This document shows positions 56,688 through 64,000 of a DNA stretch of 64,000 nt, in pieces. The stretch is from NCBI RefSeq assembly GCF_014636635.1, contig NZ_BMEO01000002.1, positions 248,001-312,000 of the forward strand. Reading direction: 5' to 3'. The notes below the pieces were generated by a model. The model did no database searches. It worked only from the letters and a program-made list of their open reading frames with translations, and was not told the DNA's origin. How positions within the stretch are numbered: the stretch's first letter is position 1; every line of letters begins with the position of its first letter. This stretch comes from Marinicella pacifica (GTDB lineage Bacteria; Pseudomonadota; Gammaproteobacteria; Xanthomonadales; Marinicellaceae). Position numbers and translations under genes: made by a program.

Positions 56688-58091
56688 ATGAGCGATAAAA
56701 TTTTTGATTTAATAAAAGAGCACGCCATTGACTTTGTTGATTTGCGGTTTTGTGACACCATTGGCAAGGAACATCATGTGACCTTACCGATCTCACAAGT
56801 GGACGAGGATTTGTTTGAAGACGGTAAAATGTTTGACGGCTCTTCCATTGCCGGCTGGAAAGGCATCAATGAATCGGATATGGTGCTGATGCCCGTTGAA
56901 GACAGTGCTTTTGTGGATCCGTTCAGTCAGTTCCCGACGCTGGTGGTGCGTTGCGACATTTTAGAACCCAACACCATGCAGGGTTACGAACGCGATCCGC
57001 GCTCAATCGCCAAGCGTGCAGAAGCCTATCTGCAACAATCGGGTATTGCCGATGAAGCTTTTTTTGGTCCTGAGCCTGAGTTTTTTGTGTTTGACGGCAT
57101 CAGCTGGAACACCGAACCCAATAAAATGAATTTTGAAGTGTATTCCCGTGAAGGCCACTGGGATACCGCCACCGATGCGCGTGAAAATATGGGTCACCGC
57201 CCCCGCCATAAAGGCGGCTATTTTCCGGTGCAACCGGTGGACAGTTTGAACGATTTGCGCTCAGCGATGTGTAAAGTGATGGAAGACATCGGTCTTGAAG
57301 TGGAAGTTCATCACCACGAGGTGGGCGGACCCGGCCAGTGTGAAATCGGGATGCGCTTTAACACCCTGGTAAAAAAAGCAGACGAAGTTCTGATGATGAA
57401 ATATGTGGTTCATAATGTGGCCCATGATTACGGTTATACGGCCACGTTCATGCCAAAACCCATCATCGGCGACAACGGCAGCGGCATGCATGTCCACCAA
57501 TCACTGATGAAAGACGGTGTCAACCTTTTCACCGGTGAAGGTTATGGCGGTTTGTCGCAAACCGCTTTGTACTACATCGGCGGTATTTTTAAACACGCGC
57601 GCGCCATCAATGCCTTTGCCAACCCATCCACCAATTCCTATAAACGTCTGGTGCCTGGTTTTGAAGCCCCGGTGATGTTGGCTTATTCTGCCAAAAATCG
57701 TTCAGCCTCTGTGCGAATTCCCTTTATCAACAACCCCAAAGGTCGGCGCATTGAAGTGCGCTTTGGCGATCCCATGGCCAATCCGTATTTAATGTTTGCG
57801 GCGATGATGATGGCCGGTTTAGACGGCATCAAAAACAAAATTGATCCGGGTTCGGCGATGGATAAAGACCTCTATGATTTACCCCCTGAAGAAGCCAAAG
57901 ACATTCCCACAGTCTGTCATTCGCTGGATCAGGCGCTGGAAGCCCTCAATCAGGACCGTGAATTTCTGAAAGCCGGCGGTGTTTTTAGCGATGATGTGAT
58001 TGATGGTTTTATCGCGGTCAAAATGCGCGAGGTACAACGGTTGCGCATGAGCACTCACCCCATCGAATTTGATATGTATTATTCATTATAA
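56688..58091 (+). CDS. glnA: Glutamine synthetase type I
   Basis: Makes glutamine from glutamate and ammonia. 467 residues from ATG 56688, close to the usual 468; the in-frame TTG 56664 adds an un-family-like extension. [39 protein letters not shown], and [27 protein letters not shown] match GSI-beta. The adenylylation Tyr is present (Tyr396 in [11 protein letters not shown]). No glnL/glnG follows. An intrinsic terminator lies 44 bp after the stop. The 146-bp upstream gap has no clear sigma54 site; TACAAT at 56655-56660 is a possible -10. Confidence 0.97.
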   Translation: MSDKIFDLIKEHAIDFVDLRFCDTIGKEHHVTLPISQVDEDLFEDGKMFDGSSIAGWKGINESDMVLMPVEDSAFVDPFSQFPTLVVRCDILEPNTMQGYERDPRSIAKRAEAYLQQSGIADEAFFGPEPEFFVFDGISWNTEPNKMNFEVYSREGHWDTATDARENMGHRPRHKGGYFPVQPVDSLNDLRSAMCKVMEDIGLEVEVHHHEVGGPGQCEIGMRFNTLVKKADEVLMMKYVVHNVAHDYGYTATFMPKPIIGDNGSGMHVHQSLMKDGVNLFTGEGYGGLSQTALYYIGGIFKHARAINAFANPSTNSYKRLVPGFEAPVMLAYSAKNRSASVRIPFINNPKGRRIEVRFGDPMANPYLMFAAMMMAGLDGIKNKIDPGSAMDKDLYDLPPEEAKDIPTVCHSLDQALEALNQDREFLKAGGVFSDDVIDGFIAVKMREVQRLRMSTHPIEFDMYYSL

Positions 58092-58127
58092 CCCCATAAA
58101 AATTCTCACAAGTTAATAAGGCTTGGT

Positions 58128-58133
58128 TATAAT
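58128..58133 (+). promoter_or_regulatory. Possible -10 of mscL
   Basis: TATAAT, with TTCTCA 18 bp upstream as a weak -35. The start point would fall at the beginning of the glnA terminator stem, so the mscL mRNA leader would carry part of that hairpin. Confidence 0.35.
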
Positions 58134-58134
58134 C

Positions 58135-58168
58135 AAAAGCGTCGGTTGTCTTCAGTCGGCGCTTTTTT
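58135..58168 (+). terminator. Rho-independent terminator of glnA
   Basis: AAAAGCGTCG pairs with CGGCGCTTTT (10 bp including one G-U) around a 12-nt loop, followed by further T residues. It separates glnA from mscL. Confidence 0.85.
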
Positions 58169-58191
58169 CAATCATAAAAAGAGGAAATGCT

Positions 58192-58596
58192 ATGGGTATG
58201 ATGTCTGAATTTAAGAAATTTGCGGTTAAAGGCAATGTGATGGATATGGCAGTGGGTATTATTATTGGTGCTGCTTTTGGTAAAATTGTTTCAGCCTTTG
58301 TCAATGGTGTTTTGATGCCGCCTTTGGGGTTGCTCATTGGAGGTGTTGACTTTTCGGAACTGGCCATTGTTCTTAAAAAAGGCACTGAAAATACCGAACC
58401 TGTGTTATTACAGTGGGGTGCTTTTGTTCAAACAACCATTGATTTTTTGATTATCGCCTTCGCCATATTTATGGTGGTTCGGGTGATGAATAAACTTAAA
58501 GCCAAAGAAGAAGCCAAACCGGAAGCGCCACCAGAACCCAGTAAAGAAGAACTTTTACTCACTGAAATCAGAGATTTATTGAAAGAAAAAAATTAA
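58192..58596 (+). CDS. mscL: Large-conductance mechanosensitive channel
   Basis: 134 residues from ATG 58192 (AGAGGA 7 nt upstream). The N-terminal amphipathic helix [35 protein letters not shown] and the second membrane helix [20 protein letters not shown] match MscL; the C-terminal cytoplasmic bundle follows a Pro/Glu-rich linker ([16 protein letters not shown]). Emergency release valve in the inner membrane. The next gene starts on the next base. Confidence 0.96.
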   Translation: MGMMSEFKKFAVKGNVMDMAVGIIIGAAFGKIVSAFVNGVLMPPLGLLIGGVDFSELAIVLKKGTENTEPVLLQWGAFVQTTIDFLIIAFAIFMVVRVMNKLKAKEEAKPEAPPEPSKEELLLTEIRDLLKEKN

Positions 58597-59055
58597 GTGG
58601 AAAAGAATCAGGAATTATTAATACAACAATTGGCCGCCTTGCTCAAAGGGGAACACGACCCTTTGGCCAATGCGGCCAATTTATCGGCTTTTTTATACCG
58701 TAATCTGGACGCAGTAAATTGGTTGGGTTTTTATTATCAACAAGGCAACGAGCTGGTCTTAGGTCCGTTTCATGGCCAACCGGCCTGCACCCGATTACCG
58801 ATTGGTCAGGGTGTTTGCGGAACCGCCTTTGATAAAAAATCCGCCCTCAGGGTGGATGATGTGTCGACATTCAGCGGTCATATCTATTGTGACAGCGCCA
58901 GTCGCTCTGAAGTGGTGGTGCCCTTTTATGGAGAAAGCTTAAGCGGCGTTTTGGATGTGGACAGCCCTGATTTCAATCGTTTTACGGATGCCGATGTTGA
59001 TTTTTTTGAGCGGGTGGTCGAATTGTATCAGCATGCGATAACGCCACAAACTTAA
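58597..59055 (+). CDS. msrC: Free methionine-(R)-sulfoxide reductase (GAF domain)
   Basis: 152 residues from a GTG start directly after the mscL stop. One GAF domain with the three redox cysteines of fRMsr: PACTRLPIGQGVCGTA (two) and GHIYCDSASRSE (one). It reduces free L-methionine-R-sulfoxide in the cytosol, complementing the MsrA/MsrB lipoprotein in this window that works on proteins. Overlaps the convergent giant kinase by 4 bp. Confidence 0.9.
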   Translation: MEKNQELLIQQLAALLKGEHDPLANAANLSAFLYRNLDAVNWLGFYYQQGNELVLGPFHGQPACTRLPIGQGVCGTAFDKKSALRVDDVSTFSGHIYCDSASRSEVVVPFYGESLSGVLDVDSPDFNRFTDADVDFFERVVELYQHAITPQT

Positions 59056-62000
59056 TCCGGATTCAGCAGCCGCATTAAAACTTCAATTTTAAAGGGTTTA
59101 ATAATCAGTTTATCCATGTTGTGCTGTTGACAGCGTCGCTTCAGCTCATCGGAAATATCCGCACTCATCATCACCACTTTGCAGGCATGACCGATTTCGC
59201 GGGCGGCTAAAACAAAATCTACGCCCGTCATATTGGGTAAGTGGTAGTCCACCAACAAGGCATCATAACGACTCCGGTCAAGCGCATTAAGGGCTTGATA
59301 CGGGTCATCAAAAATATCCACCATGTGACCGGCTTTTTCCAGCAATTCCAGTAAAAGCTGCTGATTAATGGCGTTGTCCTCCAGCACCAACAAATGCAGC
59401 GGTCGCCCGTTTATAATGGGGTTGGGTTCAGGCTTTATTTGTTGTTGAGGTGCGCGCATTAAATCGGTCAACTGTTTAAAAGTGAAAGGCCAATTAATCA
59501 CTTTAAAAGAGCCTTGATGTCTTGGGTTGTTTTGCAGTTGGCTTTTCACAAGATAAACCGGTCTAAAGTCCCGTTGAGCAATGCCAATGGCTTCCTGGTA
59601 GGGTGTTTCATCGCGATCAACCACAAATAAATAATCAAACGGTTCTTCAATGTCATAACTGACCAGTAAACCCAATCGCAGCAGGTATTCGGCCAGTGCC
59701 GATTTAACCGCTGAATCATTGGCCATGACGCAAGCGGTGCTGCGTGATGCAACCGGCCCATGGCTAACTGATGGGTTCGGGGTCAGCTTAATCAAACAAC
59801 TGACTTCCGTGCCGCTTTTTGGCTGGCTGTCAATATGAATATCACCGGCCATTTTTTCACACAATTGTTTAACGATGCTCAAGCCCAGCCCGGTACCACC
59901 GTATTTACGGGTGATGGAACTGTCCGCCTGGGCAAAGGGGTCAAACAGATTATTGATCATACTTTGCTCAATACCCATTCCGGTGTCTCTCACCACAATT
60001 AAAACCTCATCAGCATGATGACCGGGCTGAACACTGAACATGACCTGACCTTGTTGGGTAAACTTAAAGGCATTGCTCAAAAGATTAATGATAATTTGTT
60101 TAATGCGTGTGGCGTCACCCAACCAGTGCGCGGGTAATTCGGCATCCAGACAAGTGATAAAATCAAGCCGCTTATTTTTGCTGACTGAAACAAAAGACTG
60201 GGTCATTTCATCCACCAGTTCCACCAGATCAAAGGCTTTATGTTCTAACATCAGTTTACCGGCTTCAATTTTAGACAAATCCAGAATGTCATTGATGATA
60301 TCCAGCAAGTGTTCACCGGATTCATTCACCGCTTCGGCATACAGCCTTTGGTCTGCATTGAGCGGTGATTCCAAAAGCAACTGATTCATGCCCAGAATGC
60401 CATTCATTGGTGTGCGAATCTCGTGAGACACCTGCGCCAGAAAGTCACTTTTGGCTTTGCTTGAGATTTTCGCTTGTTCGGCCAGATGCTGCACTGCCTG
60501 AAACAATCGTGCATTTTCAATCGCCAGAGAAGCCTGTGCCACATACGCCATGGCCAGAGAAATGCTGTTTTTCTTAAATGCACCGTCCTGTCGGCTAAAA
60601 GTGATTAACCCCAACCGCTGTTCAGAATGGCTGAATAAAACATGCAACAGATAATTACCGTCAATTGTTTCAAGCCGGTATTTTTCTTCTGACTCATACA
60701 AAGAAAGTGCCAGACTGCCCAGTCGGTTCTTCTCTGCCACGGTGAGATGCGGATCACTGAAAATCTGGTCATTATTGTCGTTATTCCAATAGCATATTTC
60801 GATGCGCGAACATTGGATGTGTTGCCCCAGGCGTTGTTTGATTTGCGCAAATAATTCTTCCACGTCCACCGACTGCACCAGCGAATGGGTCAAGGTCAGT
60901 TGGTTTTCGACAAAGGTCTGCTTTTCCCTGGCATAATTCAGTTCCTGATTGTACTGCCAGCGCTTTCGGGCGATTAAAAACAAAACCGCCGCCAAAATGA
61001 ATGCCAGTGCGGCATAAAGCCAATAAGCCCGTTCAGTTTTCCAGGGCGCTTTGGTTACCTGAAAGGCCATTGTAAGCGGCTCTGACCAATCCTGATTCAG
61101 ACTTTTGCCTCGAATTTGTACACGGTAATGACCAGCCGGCAGCTGATAAAAATTCTGGCTGGTTTGATGTCCCGCATCTAACCAGGGTTGGTCTGTGGTT
61201 AAGCGATATTGATAGCGGTGACTGTCCGGCTGACTAAATGACAAAAGCTGGTAGTCAATTTGTATACTCCCATAGTTATAAGGCAGTTGTGACAATGACG
61301 AAACCGTTTCCCCGTTGTGTCGGATACGTTCTAATACCAAGGTTGCCGGGTGTTCTGAGTACGTGTTCGCAGAGGGGTCTTTGATATGCACCAAACCGTT
61401 GGCAGTCACCATCATGGTGCTGCCGTCGTGCATGGCAAAGGTGTTATGAACCATACGTCCGGGCAGATTGTCGGTGTTGGTGTAGCGTTTAATGATGCGG
61501 TTTTCATCAGGATTTATGACCACAACACCAGTCTGACCGGTAAGCCATAACTGCTGATTGATGATTTTCAGGCGATAAATTCCGTCGGTTGAAACCAGCT
61601 GGTTGAGACGACTTGTGTCCTGATGAATAAGTTCGTTATCCTGTAGCCGGTAACGCAGAATTTTGCCGTTAGACAACAACCAGACCACATCCTGTTCCAG
61701 CATGATGTCATTAAAACCTTCCTGTGTCCGGATGACCCGGATCGGTTCCAGGCTGTTTTTATCCAACACCTCCAAACCTTTGTTTCCGGTTAGCCAGACA
61801 TGGCCCTGGCGGTCAAACACCGGGTTATTCTGGATGTCATTCATAAACAGTTGTCCATCTTCAGGCCGAACGCTTTGATCTTGTTCAAACCAACGGTACA
61901 GTTGTTTATCGCCATAAAATGTAACAAACAACTTATGACCGATTTCAAAAATCAGCCTTGCACCGGGGTGATCTCCCATCGGCTCAAAAAGTTTGGTCAC

Positions 62001-63374
62001 CGGATCGAGGCGGTATAGTCCCATCGCAGACACCACCCAAAGCCGATAATTCCGGTCTAAGTACAGTCCATTAATCTGGTCGGGAAGCTGCTGATCATCG
62101 CCAAAGGTTTTGAGGGTTTTAAAACGTCCGTTTTTATAATGGTTGAGTGTAAGGCTGTGCTGTCGGCTATCATAAAGCCAGAAGCTGTCATCAAAATCTC
62201 CCGCACTGTGCACATAGTTATCGATGTGAATATATCCATCTTCAGAAAAAGGTCTTTTGATGGTTGTTTCATGCCATCGGTGATTCAGGCGCATCACACC
62301 CATATTATCGCTGGCCACCCATATATTATGCTCTTTGTCCTCATACACCGACCGGATATTGATGTCATCACCCAGCACTTCACCCTGACTGATAAATTGA
62401 ATGCGGCTCAACAAACCGTTGTTAAACAGAGCCAGACCCTTCACCGTTGACAACCACAGTCTTCCGGCACTGTCCACAGTGATGTTGCGCACCGTTAAGG
62501 GCTCACCCATTAACAGACTGAAGTGTTCACGCCTGATGATGCGGTTAAATTTATTTTGCTGCGCATCAAACCGGTAAACACCGCGGTAAGCGGCCAGGTA
62601 AATTTCACCATCCGAACTTTGGCTTATGCCGTAAATCCGGGCCTCTTTTGCAGAAGGATCGGTTATATCAAGACGATGAATATCCGCCTGATGAGTCTTT
62701 GGATCAATGTCATAGACCACGCCTTCTAAGGTGACCGCCCAGATATGACCGTTGGCGGCGGTTTTGGCATCAAAAAATCGCACCGACTGCAACCAGGGTG
62801 TGTTTTCCGGTGTCAAATGACTGAATTTTTGGTTTTGACGATTATATACTGATATACCGCCGTCAAACTGAAAAACCCACATGTTATCCGCGTGATCTGC
62901 TGCCAGAGCGAACACCATGGATTTAAAGATACCCTGATCACTGTCAGCATCAGCTAATTCAATTTGCGGAATCAGCTTAAATTGATTCGACGCCTTTTCG
63001 TAGAGAGCCAAACCCACGTTGTTTAAACTAATCCAGATATCCTGCGTTGTCTGAACAAACAAAGAAATTTCATTACTGGGTAAACTGTTGGCGTCTAAGC
63101 TGTCCTGCGAAAAATGGATGAATTTTTGACTGTCAAAGCGGTTGAGTCCCTGGTGGGTGGCAATCCAAAGATAACCCTCAGAATCCTGGTCTATCTGGGT
63201 CACTTTGCGTCCGAGTAAGCCGTTGTATTGGTCGTAATGGATGACATTGACAAACTGGGTGTTGCTGTTTTCGCCGAAGGCCACGTCCCGGGCTGTCGCC
63301 CAAGCGGGAAAACAGCCTAACAGAACCAATGTAAAAACCGTCAAACTAAAAAAACTGCCCATAGTTACGTCCAT
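59052..63374 (-). CDS. Periplasmic-propeller hybrid sensor kinase (Reg_prop - Y_Y_Y - TM - GAF-like - HisKA - HATPase - pseudoREC - REC)
   Basis: 1440 residues. Signal peptide, then two-component regulator propeller repeats (about 35-720; e.g. IDQDSEGYLWIATHQGLNRFD, VYEDKEHNIWVASDNMGVMRL, VDSAGRLWLSTVKGLALF), a Y_Y_Y domain (about 735-800), a membrane helix (about 812-832), and a GAF-like segment. HisKA has DFLAQVSHEIRTPMNG, HATPase has YGGTGLGLSIVKQL. A receiver-like segment without a clear Asp precedes a final REC (LVLEDNAINQ, Asp in LLVDYHLPNMTG). Unlike Bacteroidetes HTCS it lacks an AraC output, so a separate response regulator is needed. ATG 63362 is an alternative start. It may sense a carbohydrate or other periplasmic ligand. 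Confidence 0.9.
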   Translation of the reverse strand: MDVTMGSFFSLTVFTLVLLGCFPAWATARDVAFGENSNTQFVNVIHYDQYNGLLGRKVTQIDQDSEGYLWIATHQGLNRFDSQKFIHFSQDSLDANSLPSNEISLFVQTTQDIWISLNNVGLALYEKASNQFKLIPQIELADADSDQGIFKSMVFALAADHADNMWVFQFDGGISVYNRQNQKFSHLTPENTPWLQSVRFFDAKTAANGHIWAVTLEGVVYDIDPKTHQADIHRLDITDPSAKEARIYGISQSSDGEIYLAAYRGVYRFDAQQNKFNRIIRREHFSLLMGEPLTVRNITVDSAGRLWLSTVKGLALFNNGLLSRIQFISQGEVLGDDINIRSVYEDKEHNIWVASDNMGVMRLNHRWHETTIKRPFSEDGYIHIDNYVHSAGDFDDSFWLYDSRQHSLTLNHYKNGRFKTLKTFGDDQQLPDQINGLYLDRNYRLWVVSAMGLYRLDPVTKLFEPMGDHPGARLIFEIGHKLFVTFYGDKQLYRWFEQDQSVRPEDGQLFMNDIQNNPVFDRQGHVWLTGNKGLEVLDKNSLEPIRVIRTQEGFNDIMLEQDVVWLLSNGKILRYRLQDNELIHQDTSRLNQLVSTDGIYRLKIINQQLWLTGQTGVVVINPDENRIIKRYTNTDNLPGRMVHNTFAMHDGSTMMVTANGLVHIKDPSANTYSEHPATLVLERIRHNGETVSSLSQLPYNYGSIQIDYQLLSFSQPDSHRYQYRLTTDQPWLDAGHQTSQNFYQLPAGHYRVQIRGKSLNQDWSEPLTMAFQVTKAPWKTERAYWLYAALAFILAAVLFLIARKRWQYNQELNYAREKQTFVENQLTLTHSLVQSVDVEELFAQIKQRLGQHIQCSRIEICYWNNDNNDQIFSDPHLTVAEKNRLGSLALSLYESEEKYRLETIDGNYLLHVLFSHSEQRLGLITFSRQDGAFKKNSISLAMAYVAQASLAIENARLFQAVQHLAEQAKISSKAKSDFLAQVSHEIRTPMNGILGMNQLLLESPLNADQRLYAEAVNESGEHLLDIINDILDLSKIEAGKLMLEHKAFDLVELVDEMTQSFVSVSKNKRLDFITCLDAELPAHWLGDATRIKQIIINLLSNAFKFTQQGQVMFSVQPGHHADEVLIVVRDTGMGIEQSMINNLFDPFAQADSSITRKYGGTGLGLSIVKQLCEKMAGDIHIDSQPKSGTEVSCLIKLTPNPSVSHGPVASRSTACVMANDSAVKSALAEYLLRLGLLVSYDIEEPFDYLFVVDRDETPYQEAIGIAQRDFRPVYLVKSQLQNNPRHQGSFKVINWPFTFKQLTDLMRAPQQQIKPEPNPIINGRPLHLLVLEDNAINQQLLLELLEKAGHMVDIFDDPYQALNALDRSRYDALLVDYHLPNMTGVDFVLAAREIGHACKVVMMSADISDELKRRCQQHNMDKLIIKPFKIEVLMRLLNPD

Positions 63375-63464
63375 AAAAGTGCTGAATTAATATAACACAG
63401 ACACCGACAATGTTCGCTTATATTCTTAGCAAGATTCACCAGCCTGTCATGATATAATTCAAAC

Positions 63465-63950
63465 ATGACCCAATCCAAAGCGGCCGCCGGCCAGCGGCTT
63501 TACCATTACTGGCAAAAATTACACAACAAACCTTTAGGCCCATGGCTTTTTAACAAAATACTGGCCTTACATGTGCCCTATTCAGGCAGCATCAAAGCGC
63601 AGGTAAAATTGCTTGAACCCGGCCGCTGTGAAGTTTTACTGCCTTATCGCCGTGCTAACACCAACCACCTCAATTCGGTGCATGCCCTGGCAACCGCCAA
63701 TTTAGGTGAAATGGCCGGGGGACTGGCTATGCTGACAGGCCTGGGAGATACGGTTCGCGGCATAGTGACCCGCATTGATACCGAGTACCTCAAAAAAGCG
63801 CGTGGCAATTTAATCGCCAAAGCCGATGTGGCGATTCCCACCGTGACTGAAGACAAAACAGAATACCGGGTGCGGACACATATATTCGATGCCGACGGTG
63901 ATGAAGTTACCCGCGTGACTGTCACCTGGTTACTTTCACCTACACAGTAA
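63465..63950 (+). CDS. DUF4442 hotdog-fold putative thioesterase
   Basis: 161 residues. The pattern HLNSVHALATANLGEMAGGLAM is the conserved core of DUF4442/PaaI-like hotdog proteins, and the following VRGIVTRIDTEYLKKARGNLIAKADV supports the fold. Family members probably hydrolyse acyl-CoA. It is 10 bp upstream of a further ORF cut by the window edge, suggesting an operon. Confidence 0.85.
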   Translation: MTQSKAAAGQRLYHYWQKLHNKPLGPWLFNKILALHVPYSGSIKAQVKLLEPGRCEVLLPYRRANTNHLNSVHALATANLGEMAGGLAMLTGLGDTVRGIVTRIDTEYLKKARGNLIAKADVAIPTVTEDKTEYRVRTHIFDADGDEVTRVTVTWLLSPTQ

Positions 63951-63960
63951 AATATATTCT

Positions 63961-64000
63961 ATGAAAACACTCCATTCTTACGCGCAAGATCAATGGCATC
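63961..64000 (+). CDS. Start of an unidentified ORF, truncated at the window end
   Basis: ATG 63961 opens MKTLHSYAQDQWH and runs off the window. It is 10 bp after the DUF4442 stop. Thirteen residues do not allow an assignment, and there is no obvious Shine-Dalgarno. Confidence 0.4.
   Translation, partial: MKTLHSYAQDQWH

Overview
The window is a 64 kb chromosomal stretch of a free-living gammaproteobacterium of moderate GC content. Pointers are the pyrG-kdsA-eno and ftsB-ispD-ispF housekeeping blocks, rdgC, slt, rluE and hemL of gammaproteobacterial type, a split glycine dehydrogenase (GcvPB), and several secreted orphan proteins, one ending in an FDDSFE-type tail. A Marinicella-like marine lineage fits, but this is inference; no rRNA, tRNA or CRISPR array was seen to settle it.

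Layout. 1-3294: 3' part of a secreted alpha/beta hydrolase, start-stop coupled to a Na+-exporter-like ABC ATPase and permease, then a DUF4124 protein. 3368-5091: a NarL-type two-component pair. 5152-5323: a GC-rich, hairpin-laden element in front of a BNR/sialidase-like gene whose signal peptide is cut off by an in-frame TAA. 7815-12903: proS, a methyltransferase and an RpfC-like hybrid kinase whose last four codons come from an inserted MITE (12889-13048, 5-bp target duplication). 13144-17056: TonB-dependent receptor, gcvPB and dgkA, tightly packed. 17226-21284: secreted orphans, a glyoxalase, a thioesterase, a small K+-channel-like protein and an Arg-rich microprotein. 21499-28781: a five-gene run rdgC - HD hydrolase - slt - cca - M14 peptidase. 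28891-32491: secreted orphans around a lipoprotein fusing MsrA, a thioredoxin-like domain and MsrB. 32646-36820: RND efflux permease and adaptor, preceded by a candidate sRNA or attenuator. 37168-43963: a TolB-N/TolA-C fusion protein, a DedA-type polytopic fusion, hemL, a gamma-glutamyltransferase, a PagL-like barrel and a YpfJ-type metallopeptidase. 44014-47338: a three-gene ABC-2 exporter. 47487-55191: ftsB-ispD-ispF, sirB2-like, folK, rluE, a TonB-like protein and pyrG-kdsA-eno. 55192-63950: BON-MscS channel, glnA, mscL, a free-Met-R-sulfoxide reductase, a 1440-residue periplasmic-propeller hybrid kinase and a DUF4442 protein. A further ORF starts at the right edge.

The window is mostly core genome: envelope building and remodelling (kdsA, slt, dgkA, ftsB, PagL-like, Tol-like), isoprenoid, folate and tetrapyrrole synthesis, osmotic safety valves, methionine sulfoxide repair and signal transduction. 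No phage, defence island or biosynthetic cluster is visible. The most unusual signals are the MITE that rewrites a kinase C-terminus, the nonsense codon in the sialidase-like gene, the Tol-domain fusion, the perfect 24-nt-armed dyad at the msrAB start codon, the hairpin-rich element at 5.2 kb, and the fact that all eight convergent gene pairs abut or overlap (from 30 bp overlap to 4 bp gap).
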